Assembly: GCF_002095575.1 (NCBI RefSeq)
Contig: NZ_MLJJ01000003.1
Coordinates: 62,001-126,000 of the forward strand
DNA length: 64,000 nt
From: Pantoea septica
Lineage (GTDB): Bacteria > Pseudomonadota > Gammaproteobacteria > Enterobacterales > Enterobacteriaceae
Direction of reading: 5' to 3'
Positions 19,062 to 26,206 of the stretch are shown here, piece by piece; position 1 is the first letter of the stretch, and every line of letters starts with the position of its first letter. A program made the position numbers and the translations under genes. The notes beneath the pieces were generated by a model. The model had not been told where the DNA came from, did no database searches, and saw only the letters and a program-made list of their open reading frames with translations.

Positions 19062-19077
19062 TGTGAACAGATTCACG
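19062..19077. promoter_or_regulatory. CRP-like site
   Basis: TGTGA-ACAGAT-TCACG, 150 bases upstream of the dehydratase operon and 160 bases upstream of the MBL gene. The same pairing of KdgR box and CRP site occurs at 11753-11832. Confidence 0.55.
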
Positions 19078-19237
19078 AAGCCTGTCCACTTTGTGAGCAA
19101 GGACGCACTGGGAAAATGCGTGGCCGATTCTGCCGCTCACGCTTGCAGATGCGGCAGAGCTGACCATTATTGTTTAATTAACCCGTTCATCATTAACCGG
19201 CCCTTTGGCCGCTACGGCGAAAGGCAAGGAGGAAACC

Positions 19238-20062
19238 ATGCGCGTTCATCACCTCAACTGCGGCTGTATGTGTCCCTTCGGCGGCGCGCTCTACGACGGA
19301 TTCAGCCGCTCGCCGCTGGCTCACCTCAGCTGCCACTGTCTGCTGCTGGAAACCGACGCGCACGGACTGGTGCTGGTGGATACCGGCATCGGCCTGCAGG
19401 ATATGGCGCACCCTGGCCGGCTGTCGGGCTTTTTCCGGCTTTTCAATAATATTCAGTTCGATCGCCGGCTCAGCGCCTGGCAGCAGATCGTCGATCTCGG
19501 CTTTAAGCCGGAGGATGTGCGTCATATCATCCTGACGCATCTCGACTTCGATCACGCGGGCGGCATCAGCGACTTTCCACAGGCGCGCGTGCATCTGCTG
19601 CAGCGGGAGCTGGATACCGCGCCGCAGCGCCAGAGCTGGCTGCAGCGACAGCGCTTCCGGCCGCAGCAGTGGGGCAACCATAGCGGCTGGCGCGGCTACG
19701 CCGCCGGTGGCGAACGCTGGTTCGGCTTCGATGCGGTGAAGGCGCTCGACGATCTCAACGACGAGGTGCTGCTGGTGCCGCTGCCCGGCCACACGCTGGG
19801 GCACGCGGGCATCGCGGTGCGGCAGGGCGACGGCTGGCTGCTGCACGGCGGCGACGCCTGGTTTTACCGCGAGGAGATGCGGCAGCCGGAGCGACACTGC
19901 ACGCCGGGCCTGCGCTTCTACCAGTGGATGATGTGCAGCGATCGCGACGCCTGGCGCACCAACCAGCAGCGGCTGCGCGCGCTCTCCCTGCAAACCGACG
20001 CGCAGGTGACGCTGTTCTGCAGCCATGACCGGCGCGAGCTGGGCCTGCTCGACAGCCGGTAA
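19238..20062 (+). CDS. MBL fold metallo-hydrolase
   Basis: A 274-residue metallo-beta-lactamase-fold hydrolase. The ATG at 19238 follows AAGGAGG. The metal motif appears as THLDFDHAGG, a variant of HxHxDH in which the second His is Asp, which is common in lactonase-like members. A later His is in PLPGHTLGH, an Asp in HGGDAWF, and a final His in FCSHD. Glu/Asp/His-rich metal site and size resemble quorum-quenching lactonases, but the substrate cannot be assigned. It diverges from the KdgR-box operon, so it could share its CRP-like control. Confidence 0.82.
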   Translation: MRVHHLNCGCMCPFGGALYDGFSRSPLAHLSCHCLLLETDAHGLVLVDTGIGLQDMAHPGRLSGFFRLFNNIQFDRRLSAWQQIVDLGFKPEDVRHIILTHLDFDHAGGISDFPQARVHLLQRELDTAPQRQSWLQRQRFRPQQWGNHSGWRGYAAGGERWFGFDAVKALDDLNDEVLLVPLPGHTLGHAGIAVRQGDGWLLHGGDAWFYREEMRQPERHCTPGLRFYQWMMCSDRDAWRTNQQRLRALSLQTDAQVTLFCSHDRRELGLLDSR

Positions 20063-20122
20063 AAGATTTCTCTCTGCCTCTTTTCCTGCAACCCATTTTG
20101 CGTAATAGTAACGGCGCTTTAC

Positions 20123-20141
20123 ATAAATAATTATCATTATC
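20123..20141. promoter_or_regulatory. Fur box
   Basis: The 19 bases ending AATTATCATTATC match the Fur consensus at about 14 of 19 positions, with the right part nearly perfect. It lies 20 bases before the start of the iron-type binding protein gene. Confidence 0.72.
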
Positions 20142-20160
20142 GTTTGAATGGGTTAATTCA

Positions 20161-21276
20161 ATGAAAAAATGGATGTTAGCGCTGGGGTTGTTGTGCATCG
20201 CGGGAACGGCTACGGCCAAAACCATCACCGACGTGGCGGGCCGTCAGGTTGAGGTCGCCGCCGAGTCGAAACGCATTATTCTGGGCGAGGGGCGGCAGAT
20301 CTATCTGCTGGCGGCCTTCGACACCGACGCGCCTTTTCAGCGAGTGGTGGGCTGGCGCGACGACTTTCATAAGGCGGACTGGGACGGCTATCAGGCCTAT
20401 GAGGCGCGCTATCCGCAAATTAAGACGCTGCCGACCTTCGGCGGCGCCAAAGACGGCACCTTTAACGTCGAGCAGGCGCTGACGCTGAAGCCCGATCTGG
20501 TGTTGATGAACCTCGAGTCGAAAGCGGCGACCGACGAAGGCAAGCTGATCGAGAAACTGCAGGCGGTCGGCATCCCGGTGGTGTTTATCGATTTCCGCGA
20601 AGCGCCGATGGTTAATGCGGAAAAAAGCATTCGCATCATGGGCGAGCTGGTGAATAAGCCGGAACGCGCGCAGGCGATTATCGATTTTCGCCGTCAGCAG
20701 ATTGAGCGCGTCACCGCGCGGCTGAAAGATTTTCACGGCACGCGCCCCAAAGTAATGATCGACCGCGCCGGCGGCTACACCGACGAGTGCTGCATGTCGT
20801 TCGGCAATGAAAACTTTGGGCAGATGGTGGAGATCGCGGGCGGCAGCAATATCGCGAAAGATCTTATTCCCGGCACCTTCGGCACCCTCAACCCCGAGCA
20901 GATCATCGCCAGCCGTCCCGACGTGGTGGTGGTGACCGGCGCGAACTGGAAAAACTACAACACCGTCGGCAAGTGGGTCGGGGTCGGGCCGGGCGCCGAC
21001 GTGAAGGAGGCGGAAAAGCGCCTGCAGATGCTGATGATGCGCGACGCCTTCAAAACCCTGCCGGTGGCGCACAACGGCCATGCACACGCCATCTGGCATC
21101 AGTTCTACGACAGTCCTTATCAGTTCGTCGCTATTCAGGCGCTGGCGAAGTGGCTGCATCCCGATCTCTTCGCCGATATCGATCCGGACGCGACGTTCCG
21201 TGCCTTTCATGAGAAATTTTTACCGCTGCCTTACCAGCCTGGTTACTGGGTAACCCTGCCTGCCGACAAGCGCTAA
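20161..21276 (+). CDS. Iron/siderophore-type ABC substrate-binding protein
   Basis: A 371-residue periplasmic binding protein of the FecB/BtuF fold (two lobes joined by a long helix), with a signal peptide of about 19 residues ending TATA. It begins the mature part with ITDVAGRQVEV, the family opening, and has LKPDLVLMNLES and IASRPDVVVVTGAN strand-turn motifs. A Fur box just upstream shows iron repression. No permease or ATPase follows, so it must feed a transporter elsewhere or serve several siderophores. A Cys-Cys pair (DECCMSF) in the middle is unusual. Confidence 0.84.
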   Translation: MKKWMLALGLLCIAGTATAKTITDVAGRQVEVAAESKRIILGEGRQIYLLAAFDTDAPFQRVVGWRDDFHKADWDGYQAYEARYPQIKTLPTFGGAKDGTFNVEQALTLKPDLVLMNLESKAATDEGKLIEKLQAVGIPVVFIDFREAPMVNAEKSIRIMGELVNKPERAQAIIDFRRQQIERVTARLKDFHGTRPKVMIDRAGGYTDECCMSFGNENFGQMVEIAGGSNIAKDLIPGTFGTLNPEQIIASRPDVVVVTGANWKNYNTVGKWVGVGPGADVKEAEKRLQMLMMRDAFKTLPVAHNGHAHAIWHQFYDSPYQFVAIQALAKWLHPDLFADIDPDATFRAFHEKFLPLPYQPGYWVTLPADKR

Positions 21277-21404
21277 TCGCCTCAGCGCGGCAGGGACGCC
21301 GCGTTATCGCCTGAATCTTTCCGTCATCTTTCTTCATATTTACTAATATTTTACAGGCGCGGCGCGTTTTGCGCGCCGTAACGCTCAATGATAGGGAGAG
21401 GATA

Positions 21405-21812
21405 ATGACCAGAACTTCGGGACGATCGGCTTTCGCCGTGGCGCTTTACACGCTGTTCGAACCTGTGCCGCTCGGCTTTTTCGTGGCGGCATGGATCTTC
21501 GACATTATTTACCTTAACAGTTACGTCGTAGAGTGGACGCACGCCGCCAGCTGGCTAATCGCCATCGGGCTGGTCATCGCCATTCTTCCGCGTCTTATCG
21601 CCCTGATTGATCTGTTCCGCGGCAGCCGCCGCGCGGAAAAGGTGCATTTCTGGCTCACGCTGGTGGCGATCCTGCTGGCGATCGTTAACGCCTTCGTTCA
21701 CAGCCGCGACGCTTACGCCGTGGTGCCGTCCGGCGTCATCCTGTCGACCCTCGTGGTGGCGCTGATGCTGATCGCCAATGTTCAACTCGCGCTGCGTCAG
21801 CGCACGGCTTAA
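21405..21812 (+). CDS. DUF2231-like inner-membrane protein
   Basis: A 135-residue protein with four predicted hydrophobic segments (about residues 20-40, 50-68, 82-100 and 108-128). The ATG at 21405 follows GGGAGAGG; a 7-bp GC-rich hairpin lies upstream at 21360-21378. It is followed after 12 bases by the PQQ-dependent dehydrogenase lipoprotein. The same pairing of a small membrane protein with a sorbosone-type dehydrogenase is, as I recall, common in proteobacteria, so it may pass electrons onward or anchor the enzyme. Confidence 0.78.
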   Translation: MTRTSGRSAFAVALYTLFEPVPLGFFVAAWIFDIIYLNSYVVEWTHAASWLIAIGLVIAILPRLIALIDLFRGSRRAEKVHFWLTLVAILLAIVNAFVHSRDAYAVVPSGVILSTLVVALMLIANVQLALRQRTA

Positions 21813-21824
21813 GGAGAAGCACCG

Positions 21825-23117
21825 ATGAAAAAGCAAACGCTTATCGCGATGGCGCTGACCGCGCTGCTGGCAGGCTGCGACAGCGGCGCGCAGCTCGATC
21901 CCCAGAAGCAGACCGGGCCGAATCCGGAGCTGCCTGAGGCGAAAAACTTCTTTATGCCGCCGATGCAGGTGCCGGAAGGGGTGCCGTGGAAGCAGGGCGA
22001 GATGCCGAAAGTGGCGCAGGGGCTGAAAATCGAGAAGATCGCGGAGAACCTCAAGCATCCGCGTCAGGTGCTGACGCTGCCGAACGGCGACGTGCTGGTG
22101 GCGGAGTCCAACGGTCCGGCCAAACCCACCACGCGGCCTAAGCAGCTGATTATGGGCATCGTGCAGAAAGCCTCAGGCAAGGGCGGCGAGGGCGGCAACC
22201 GCATTACGCTGCTGCGCAACGTGAACGGCAAATGGGAGCAGCACCTCTTTATCGAGAATCTCTTTTCGCCCTTCGGCATGCAGCTGATCGGCAATACCCT
22301 TTACGTCGCCAACGCCGACAGCCTGGTGAAATTTCCCTATCAGGCGGGGCAAACCGAGATCCGCACGCCGCCTCAGCTGGTGACCGATCTGCCTGGCGGC
22401 CCGATCAACCACCACTGGACCAAAGCGCTGGTCGCCAGCCCGGACGGCAGCAAACTCTATGTCGGCATCGGTTCTAACAGCAATATCACCGAGAACGGCA
22501 TCGGCGCGGAATACCATCGCGCCGCGGTGCTGGAAGTCGACGCCGCCAGCGGCGCGACGCGCCTTTACGCAACCGGGCTGCGCAACCCGACCGGCCTGCA
22601 GTGGGAGCCGCAGAGCAACCGGCTGTGGGCTATCGTCAACGAGCGCGACGAGATCGGCTCCGATCTGGTGCCTGACTATATGACGTCGGTGCAGGAGAAC
22701 GGCTTCTACGGCTGGCCTTACAGCTATTTCGGTCAGCATGTGGATACGCGCGCGCAGCCGCAGCGTCCCGATCTGGTAGAGAAGGCGATTAAGCCGGACT
22801 ATGCGCTTAGCTCGCACGTCGCGCCGCTGGGGCTGCTCTTCTACCAGGCGGACAATATGCCGCAGTATCGCGGCGGCGCCTTCGTCAGCGAGCACGGCAG
22901 CTGGAACCGCACGCCGCTTAACGGCTACCAGGTGGTGTGGGTGAAATTTGAAAACGGCAAGCCGGTCGGATTGCCGCAGCCGGTGGTGACGGGATTCCTG
23001 ACCGACGATCAGAAGCAGGTAAGAGGCTTGCCGGTCGGGCTGGCCGCCGATCGCCAGGGGGGGCTGCTGATTGCGGATGACGCCGGCAACACGGTGTGGC
23101 GCGTCAGCGCGAAGTAG
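21825..23117 (+). CDS. PQQ-dependent sugar dehydrogenase, L-sorbosone dehydrogenase family, lipoprotein
   Basis: A 430-residue six-bladed beta-propeller of the soluble glucose/sorbosone dehydrogenase family. The lipobox LLAGC places the mature N-terminus at Cys18, so the enzyme is probably tethered in the periplasm. Family motifs include LPNGDVLVAESNG, GLRNPTGLQWEP, WAIVNERDEIG, DLVPDYMTSV and FVSEHGSWNR. It would depend on the PQQ made by the operon at 4.5-10 kb. The sugar or aldehyde substrate is not known. Strong terminator follows. Confidence 0.87.
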   Translation: MKKQTLIAMALTALLAGCDSGAQLDPQKQTGPNPELPEAKNFFMPPMQVPEGVPWKQGEMPKVAQGLKIEKIAENLKHPRQVLTLPNGDVLVAESNGPAKPTTRPKQLIMGIVQKASGKGGEGGNRITLLRNVNGKWEQHLFIENLFSPFGMQLIGNTLYVANADSLVKFPYQAGQTEIRTPPQLVTDLPGGPINHHWTKALVASPDGSKLYVGIGSNSNITENGIGAEYHRAAVLEVDAASGATRLYATGLRNPTGLQWEPQSNRLWAIVNERDEIGSDLVPDYMTSVQENGFYGWPYSYFGQHVDTRAQPQRPDLVEKAIKPDYALSSHVAPLGLLFYQADNMPQYRGGAFVSEHGSWNRTPLNGYQVVWVKFENGKPVGLPQPVVTGFLTDDQKQVRGLPVGLAADRQGGLLIADDAGNTVWRVSAK

Positions 23118-23130
23118 TTTTTCACAGGCA

Positions 23131-23229
23131 TAAAAAAAGGATTTGGCGTCACGGCCAAATCCTTTCTTTTTTTGTTCGCTTAACGGCTGGTGACCGCGCT
23201 GCGAACGAGGTGCTCAGCACTCTCCACAC
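23131..23229 (-). ncRNA. Predicted IstR-like antitoxin RNA (~99 nt)
   Basis: A sigma70 promoter on the minus strand (TTGAAA, 17-bp spacer, TAGAAT at 23235-23263) would start an RNA near 23227-23230, which ends at a perfect terminator (hairpin 23136-23165, then T run). Its first ~17 bases, complementary to 23212-23228, can pair without interruption (one G-U) with the toxin leader at 23407-23423. Divergent position, short length, constitutive promoter and 5' target site all match IstR-1 of E. coli. Prediction from sequence only. Confidence 0.75.
23136..23173 (+). terminator. Bidirectional intrinsic terminator
   Basis: Arms AAAGGATTTGGC (23136-23147) and GCCAAATCCTTT (23154-23165), flanked by A7 on the left and a T-rich run on the right. 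It ends the dehydrogenase transcript on the plus strand and the predicted antitoxin RNA on the minus strand. Confidence 0.92.
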
Positions 23230-23234
23230 CTGCG

Positions 23235-23263
23235 ATTCTAAATAGCGCGGAGAAATATTTCAA
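23235..23263 (-). promoter_or_regulatory. Sigma70 promoter of the predicted antitoxin RNA
   Basis: Minus-strand -35 TTGAAA (plus 23258-23263), 17-bp spacer, -10 TAGAAT (plus 23235-23240). Near-consensus hexamers suggest constitutive expression. Confidence 0.72.
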
Positions 23264-23275
23264 GTTTCGCCAAAA

Positions 23276-23295
23276 TACTGTATGGTTATACAGGT
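23276..23295. promoter_or_regulatory. LexA (SOS) box
   Basis: TACTGTATGGTTATACAGGT contains CTGT-N8-ACAG, an excellent match to the enterobacterial LexA consensus. It lies just upstream of the predicted start of the toxin mRNA and beside the divergent antitoxin promoter. Confidence 0.88.
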
Positions 23296-23479
23296 GTTGA
23301 GCGCCAGGCAGAGCCGACTTGCTGACTGGCCGCTCCCAGGGGCACGGTTTCGAAAATCCCGGCAGGCATCAGGTGGTGCTGGCCTGTGGCTTTAGCAACG
23401 AGTGCCGCTCAGCGCTCTCCACAAGATGTGCTTAGGCGCCCGGCGGGTAGAGTCAAAGCCTCGGTAGCCGAACAGCGCG

Positions 23480-23494
23480 CTCCTGTTGAAGGAG
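23480..23494 (+). promoter_or_regulatory. Hairpin closing the toxin Shine-Dalgarno sequence
   Basis: CTCCT (23480-23484) can pair with AGGAG (23490-23494), the ribosome-binding site of the 29-residue toxin gene, across a 5-base loop. This would hide the site in the full-length mRNA, as described for tisB. Confidence 0.6.
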
Positions 23495-23504
23495 AAGGAA
23501 AGTG

Positions 23505-23594
23505 ATGGAACTGATTAGATTGCTCCTGGATCTTATCCGGGTCATCTTGCAGATCATCGTTGCCCTTTTGCAACTGACCGGCCAGGCTCACTAG
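23505..23594 (+). CDS. TisB-like SOS-induced type I toxin peptide (29 aa)
   Basis: A 29-residue hydrophobic peptide, the same length as E. coli TisB, a membrane-depolarising peptide made during the SOS response. Its middle, ILQIIVALLQL, matches TisB ILKLIVAALQL at 8 of 11 positions by eye; basic residues sit at 5 and 12 and the C-terminus is polar. AAGGAG lies 10 bases before the ATG. A LexA box lies ~210 bases upstream, giving a leader and message length (~340 nt) like tisAB, and a terminator follows at 23608. Too short to be found by ordinary ORF calling. Confidence 0.8.
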   Translation: MELIRLLLDLIRVILQIIVALLQLTGQAH

Positions 23595-23607
23595 CCGGAA
23601 CTTGAAT

Positions 23608-23636
23608 AAAGGCGGAGCTGACCACTCCGCCTTTTT
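23608..23636 (+). terminator. Terminator of the TisB-like mRNA
   Basis: Arms AAAGGCGGAG (23608-23617) and CTCCGCCTTT (23625-23634) with a 7-base loop, followed by T residues. Confidence 0.92.
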
Positions 23637-23759
23637 CGTCGCGCCGTCCCGCCGCAACCACACTGTCTTTCGCCTGTCATCTTCGCCCGTTACCGTCAGC
23701 GCTGTTTCCGCCGCGCCGCACGCGCTGCTTATCCAGACATCCGACCAGACGAGGCCATT

Positions 23760-24389
23760 ATGTCTTTGCACGCTCTCTCTTCCGCCCGACTGCAGCAGAC
23801 CTTTATCGACAGCAGCGTACGCCTGCGCGACACCATCGTCGGGCAGCAGTGCGAAATCCTGGCGCGCAGCCACCTCGAATACAGCACCCTGGGCGACTTC
23901 TCCTATATCGGCGAATACTGCCACGTGGCGGACACGCAGATAGGCCGCTTTACCGCTATCGCCAACCAGGTGCGCCTTGGCGCGCCCAATCACCCGATGG
24001 ATCGCGCTTCGCAGCATCGCTTTACCTACTGCCCGGAGTATTACGACGCCAGCGCGGCGCGCGACAGCGGCTTTTTCGCCGACCGCCGCGCCGCGCGCGT
24101 TAACATCGGCCACGACGTCTGGATTGGCCACGGCGTGATTGTGCTGCCGGGCGTAACGGTCGGCGACGGCGCGGTGCTGGCGGCAGGCGCGGTCGTGACG
24201 AAAGATGTTGCGCCCTACAGCATCACAGGCGGCGTGCCGGCGAAACCGATCCGCATGCGCTTTACGCCCGCCATCGTCGCGCGCCTGCGGCAGATCGCCT
24301 GGTGGGAGTGGCCGCTGGAGAAGCTGATGGCGAACCTGGCTGATTTTCAGTCCGGCGACATCGCGCGCTTCTGCGATCGCCACGGCTGA
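23760..24389 (+). CDS. Left-handed beta-helix (hexapeptide repeat) acyltransferase
   Basis: A 209-residue acyltransferase of the xenobiotic/CatB-like class. Hexapeptide repeats are visible ([20 protein letters not shown], then [13 protein letters not shown]), and [14 protein letters not shown] with WWEWPLEKL closely fits the acetyltransferase type usually found in phosphonate (phn) gene clusters. No phn genes are in this window, so it may act on another substrate. It presumably uses acetyl-CoA and forms a trimer in the cytosol. Confidence 0.83.
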   Translation: MSLHALSSARLQQTFIDSSVRLRDTIVGQQCEILARSHLEYSTLGDFSYIGEYCHVADTQIGRFTAIANQVRLGAPNHPMDRASQHRFTYCPEYYDASAARDSGFFADRRAARVNIGHDVWIGHGVIVLPGVTVGDGAVLAAGAVVTKDVAPYSITGGVPAKPIRMRFTPAIVARLRQIAWWEWPLEKLMANLADFQSGDIARFCDRHG

Positions 24390-24412
24390 CTGCAGGGCGC
24401 GCTGGCAGCCGG

Positions 24413-25732
24413 TTACAGCGCCTGCTGCGCTACGCCGCCGGCGCTGTGCGGCTGTAGCGGTTTCTCCGGCTGCAGCAGCGTCATCGCCAGCATGCTGCCC
24501 AGCGCAATAACGGCGGTGACGGTAAACATCGCATTGTAGCCGTAGTACTCCGCAAGCCAGCCGCACAGCATCGGCGAGACGATGGCGGCAAGATTGGCGA
24601 TTGCCAGCGTCATGCCGCTAAAGGCGCCGACGGAGGCTTTCGGCGTCACGTCGATGACCACAGACCAGTAAACGTTGTTCACCATGGCGTTGAGCGCGTT
24701 GCCCAGCGTCATCAGCGCAATAATCGCCGTTGCCGATCCGGCGTACGGAATGGCCATAAAACAGCAGGCGGTGCCCAGCAGCGTCACAGCCGCGAACAGG
24801 TTGCGCGCCACGCGCAGGTTATTGAAGCGCGCCAGCAGGCGATCGGCGAGTCGGCCGCCGAGCAGCACGGTCAGGCAGGCGCCGCTCCAGGGGATCATCG
24901 CCACGTACCAGAGGGAATGGAGATCGTAATGGAAGCTGTCCTGCAGATATTTCGGCAGCCAGGTCACCAGCGTGAAGGTGATATAGAGAAAAGAGAAGTA
25001 GCCGAGCGCATTGCACACCAGGGTACGGCTGGTGAAGAAGCGCCACCAGGGCAGCGGCGTATCAGCGTGCGCCTCCTGACGCTGACCGTCGCTGATCAGC
25101 GCGCGCTCCGCCGCGTTCGCCGCGGGGTGCAGTTCCGGGGCGTCGCTGAAGGTGCGCGCAAACAGCAGCATCGCCAGCAGCGAGAAGAGGCCCAGCAGAA
25201 TAAACATCATGCGCCAGTCATGGGTCAGCAGCAGCAGGCCGACCGCAATCGGCGCGGTCAGCAGCGATCCGACCTGCGTGGAGAGCAGGCCGATGCTCAG
25301 CGCGAAACCGCGCTCGTTATCCGGCGCCCAGTGGGCGATGGCTTTGTTCATCAGCGCGTAAGCAGGGCCTTCGGAGAAGCCGAACAGAATGCGCAGGGCG
25401 GCGAAGCCCATAATCGCCGAACCGCCGAACAGCGCCATGCCCAGATCGCCAGCCCAGGCGGTGGCGATCTCCAGCAGCGACCAGAGCACGCCCGCCATTA
25501 GCCAGACCTTGCGCGTGCCGAGCCGATCCGCAAGGAATCCGCCGCACAGCGATCCGAACAGATAGCCGAAACCAAAATAGCCCAGCACCGCGCCCAGCTG
25601 AACTTTGCTGAACTGATACTCCTGAGAGATGGCGTTAGCGGCAAAGGACAGCGCGCCGCGATCGATGTAATTGATTAAGGCGACAAAGAACAACATGGAA
25701 AAGATAACGTAACGATAGCGACTCGGCTGCAT
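24413..25732 (-). CDS. MFS transporter, anion:cation symporter (ACS) type
   Basis: A 439-residue, 12-helix carrier. I chose the ATG at 25732 because AGGAGAGG precedes it and MQPSRYRYVIFSMLFFVALINYIDRGALSFA is the standard ACS-family opening; the longer frame adds a Pro/Arg-rich tail with no parallel. The RLGTRKVW loop after helix 2 and the long central loop around residues 205-240 are typical. Relatives import hexuronates, glucarate or other organic anions; the substrate is not fixed here. Confidence 0.86.
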   Translation of the reverse strand: MQPSRYRYVIFSMLFFVALINYIDRGALSFAANAISQEYQFSKVQLGAVLGYFGFGYLFGSLCGGFLADRLGTRKVWLMAGVLWSLLEIATAWAGDLGMALFGGSAIMGFAALRILFGFSEGPAYALMNKAIAHWAPDNERGFALSIGLLSTQVGSLLTAPIAVGLLLLTHDWRMMFILLGLFSLLAMLLFARTFSDAPELHPAANAAERALISDGQRQEAHADTPLPWWRFFTSRTLVCNALGYFSFLYITFTLVTWLPKYLQDSFHYDLHSLWYVAMIPWSGACLTVLLGGRLADRLLARFNNLRVARNLFAAVTLLGTACCFMAIPYAGSATAIIALMTLGNALNAMVNNVYWSVVIDVTPKASVGAFSGMTLAIANLAAIVSPMLCGWLAEYYGYNAMFTVTAVIALGSMLAMTLLQPEKPLQPHSAGGVAQQAL

Positions 25733-26206
25733 GGTGCCTCTCCTGCGTGAATAGGGTCTGCAAGGGAGAAGCAAGATCGGTGCCGAATGAGTAGCGGGCA
25801 AGCTGGCCGGGCGTTGCGCGCGAGGCAGGCATGAAATTACCAGCCTAATGGTTCGCCTGCGCATCATTTAGGTGCAGTTAAGCGGTGTCGGCTGCGACAG
25901 AAGGGGAAAGTCCGCCTCATCAACCCACGCCGGGTTAAATTTATGTGTGCATTTTGTCAGCGGCTTGAACAAAAGATGCGGTAAAGCCGGGTAACCTATT
26001 AGCCGTACCGTACCATCATGCCTCTTTATGCCCGCCAGAGGCTCTGTAAAGCGAGCCTGCACTGCTTTTGGCTGTCGTAAATCCGTTAGCCAGGCTAACC
26101 ACTCGCAAGATATTGTGTTTTTACGAAAAATTTACCTAAGTTAAAATAACGTTGAAGTTATGTGTATTTATTTTATTTCGTCCCTTGAATGAGGAAAAGA
26201 AGGATC
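25733..26206. other. Divergent intergenic region before the PQQ glucose dehydrogenase
   Basis: About 470 bases between divergent genes. I see no convincing gene, RNA or operator; the part next to the dehydrogenase (26090-26190) is AT-rich and probably holds its promoter. Confidence 0.5.

Larger units (their letters stand above)
18913..19237. other. Divergent regulatory region between the dehydratase operon and the MBL gene
   Basis: No gene is seen. It holds the KdgR-like box at 18958-18976 near the operon start and a CRP-like site at 19062-19077. A possible RBS GGAGG for the MBL gene closes it. Confidence 0.6.
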
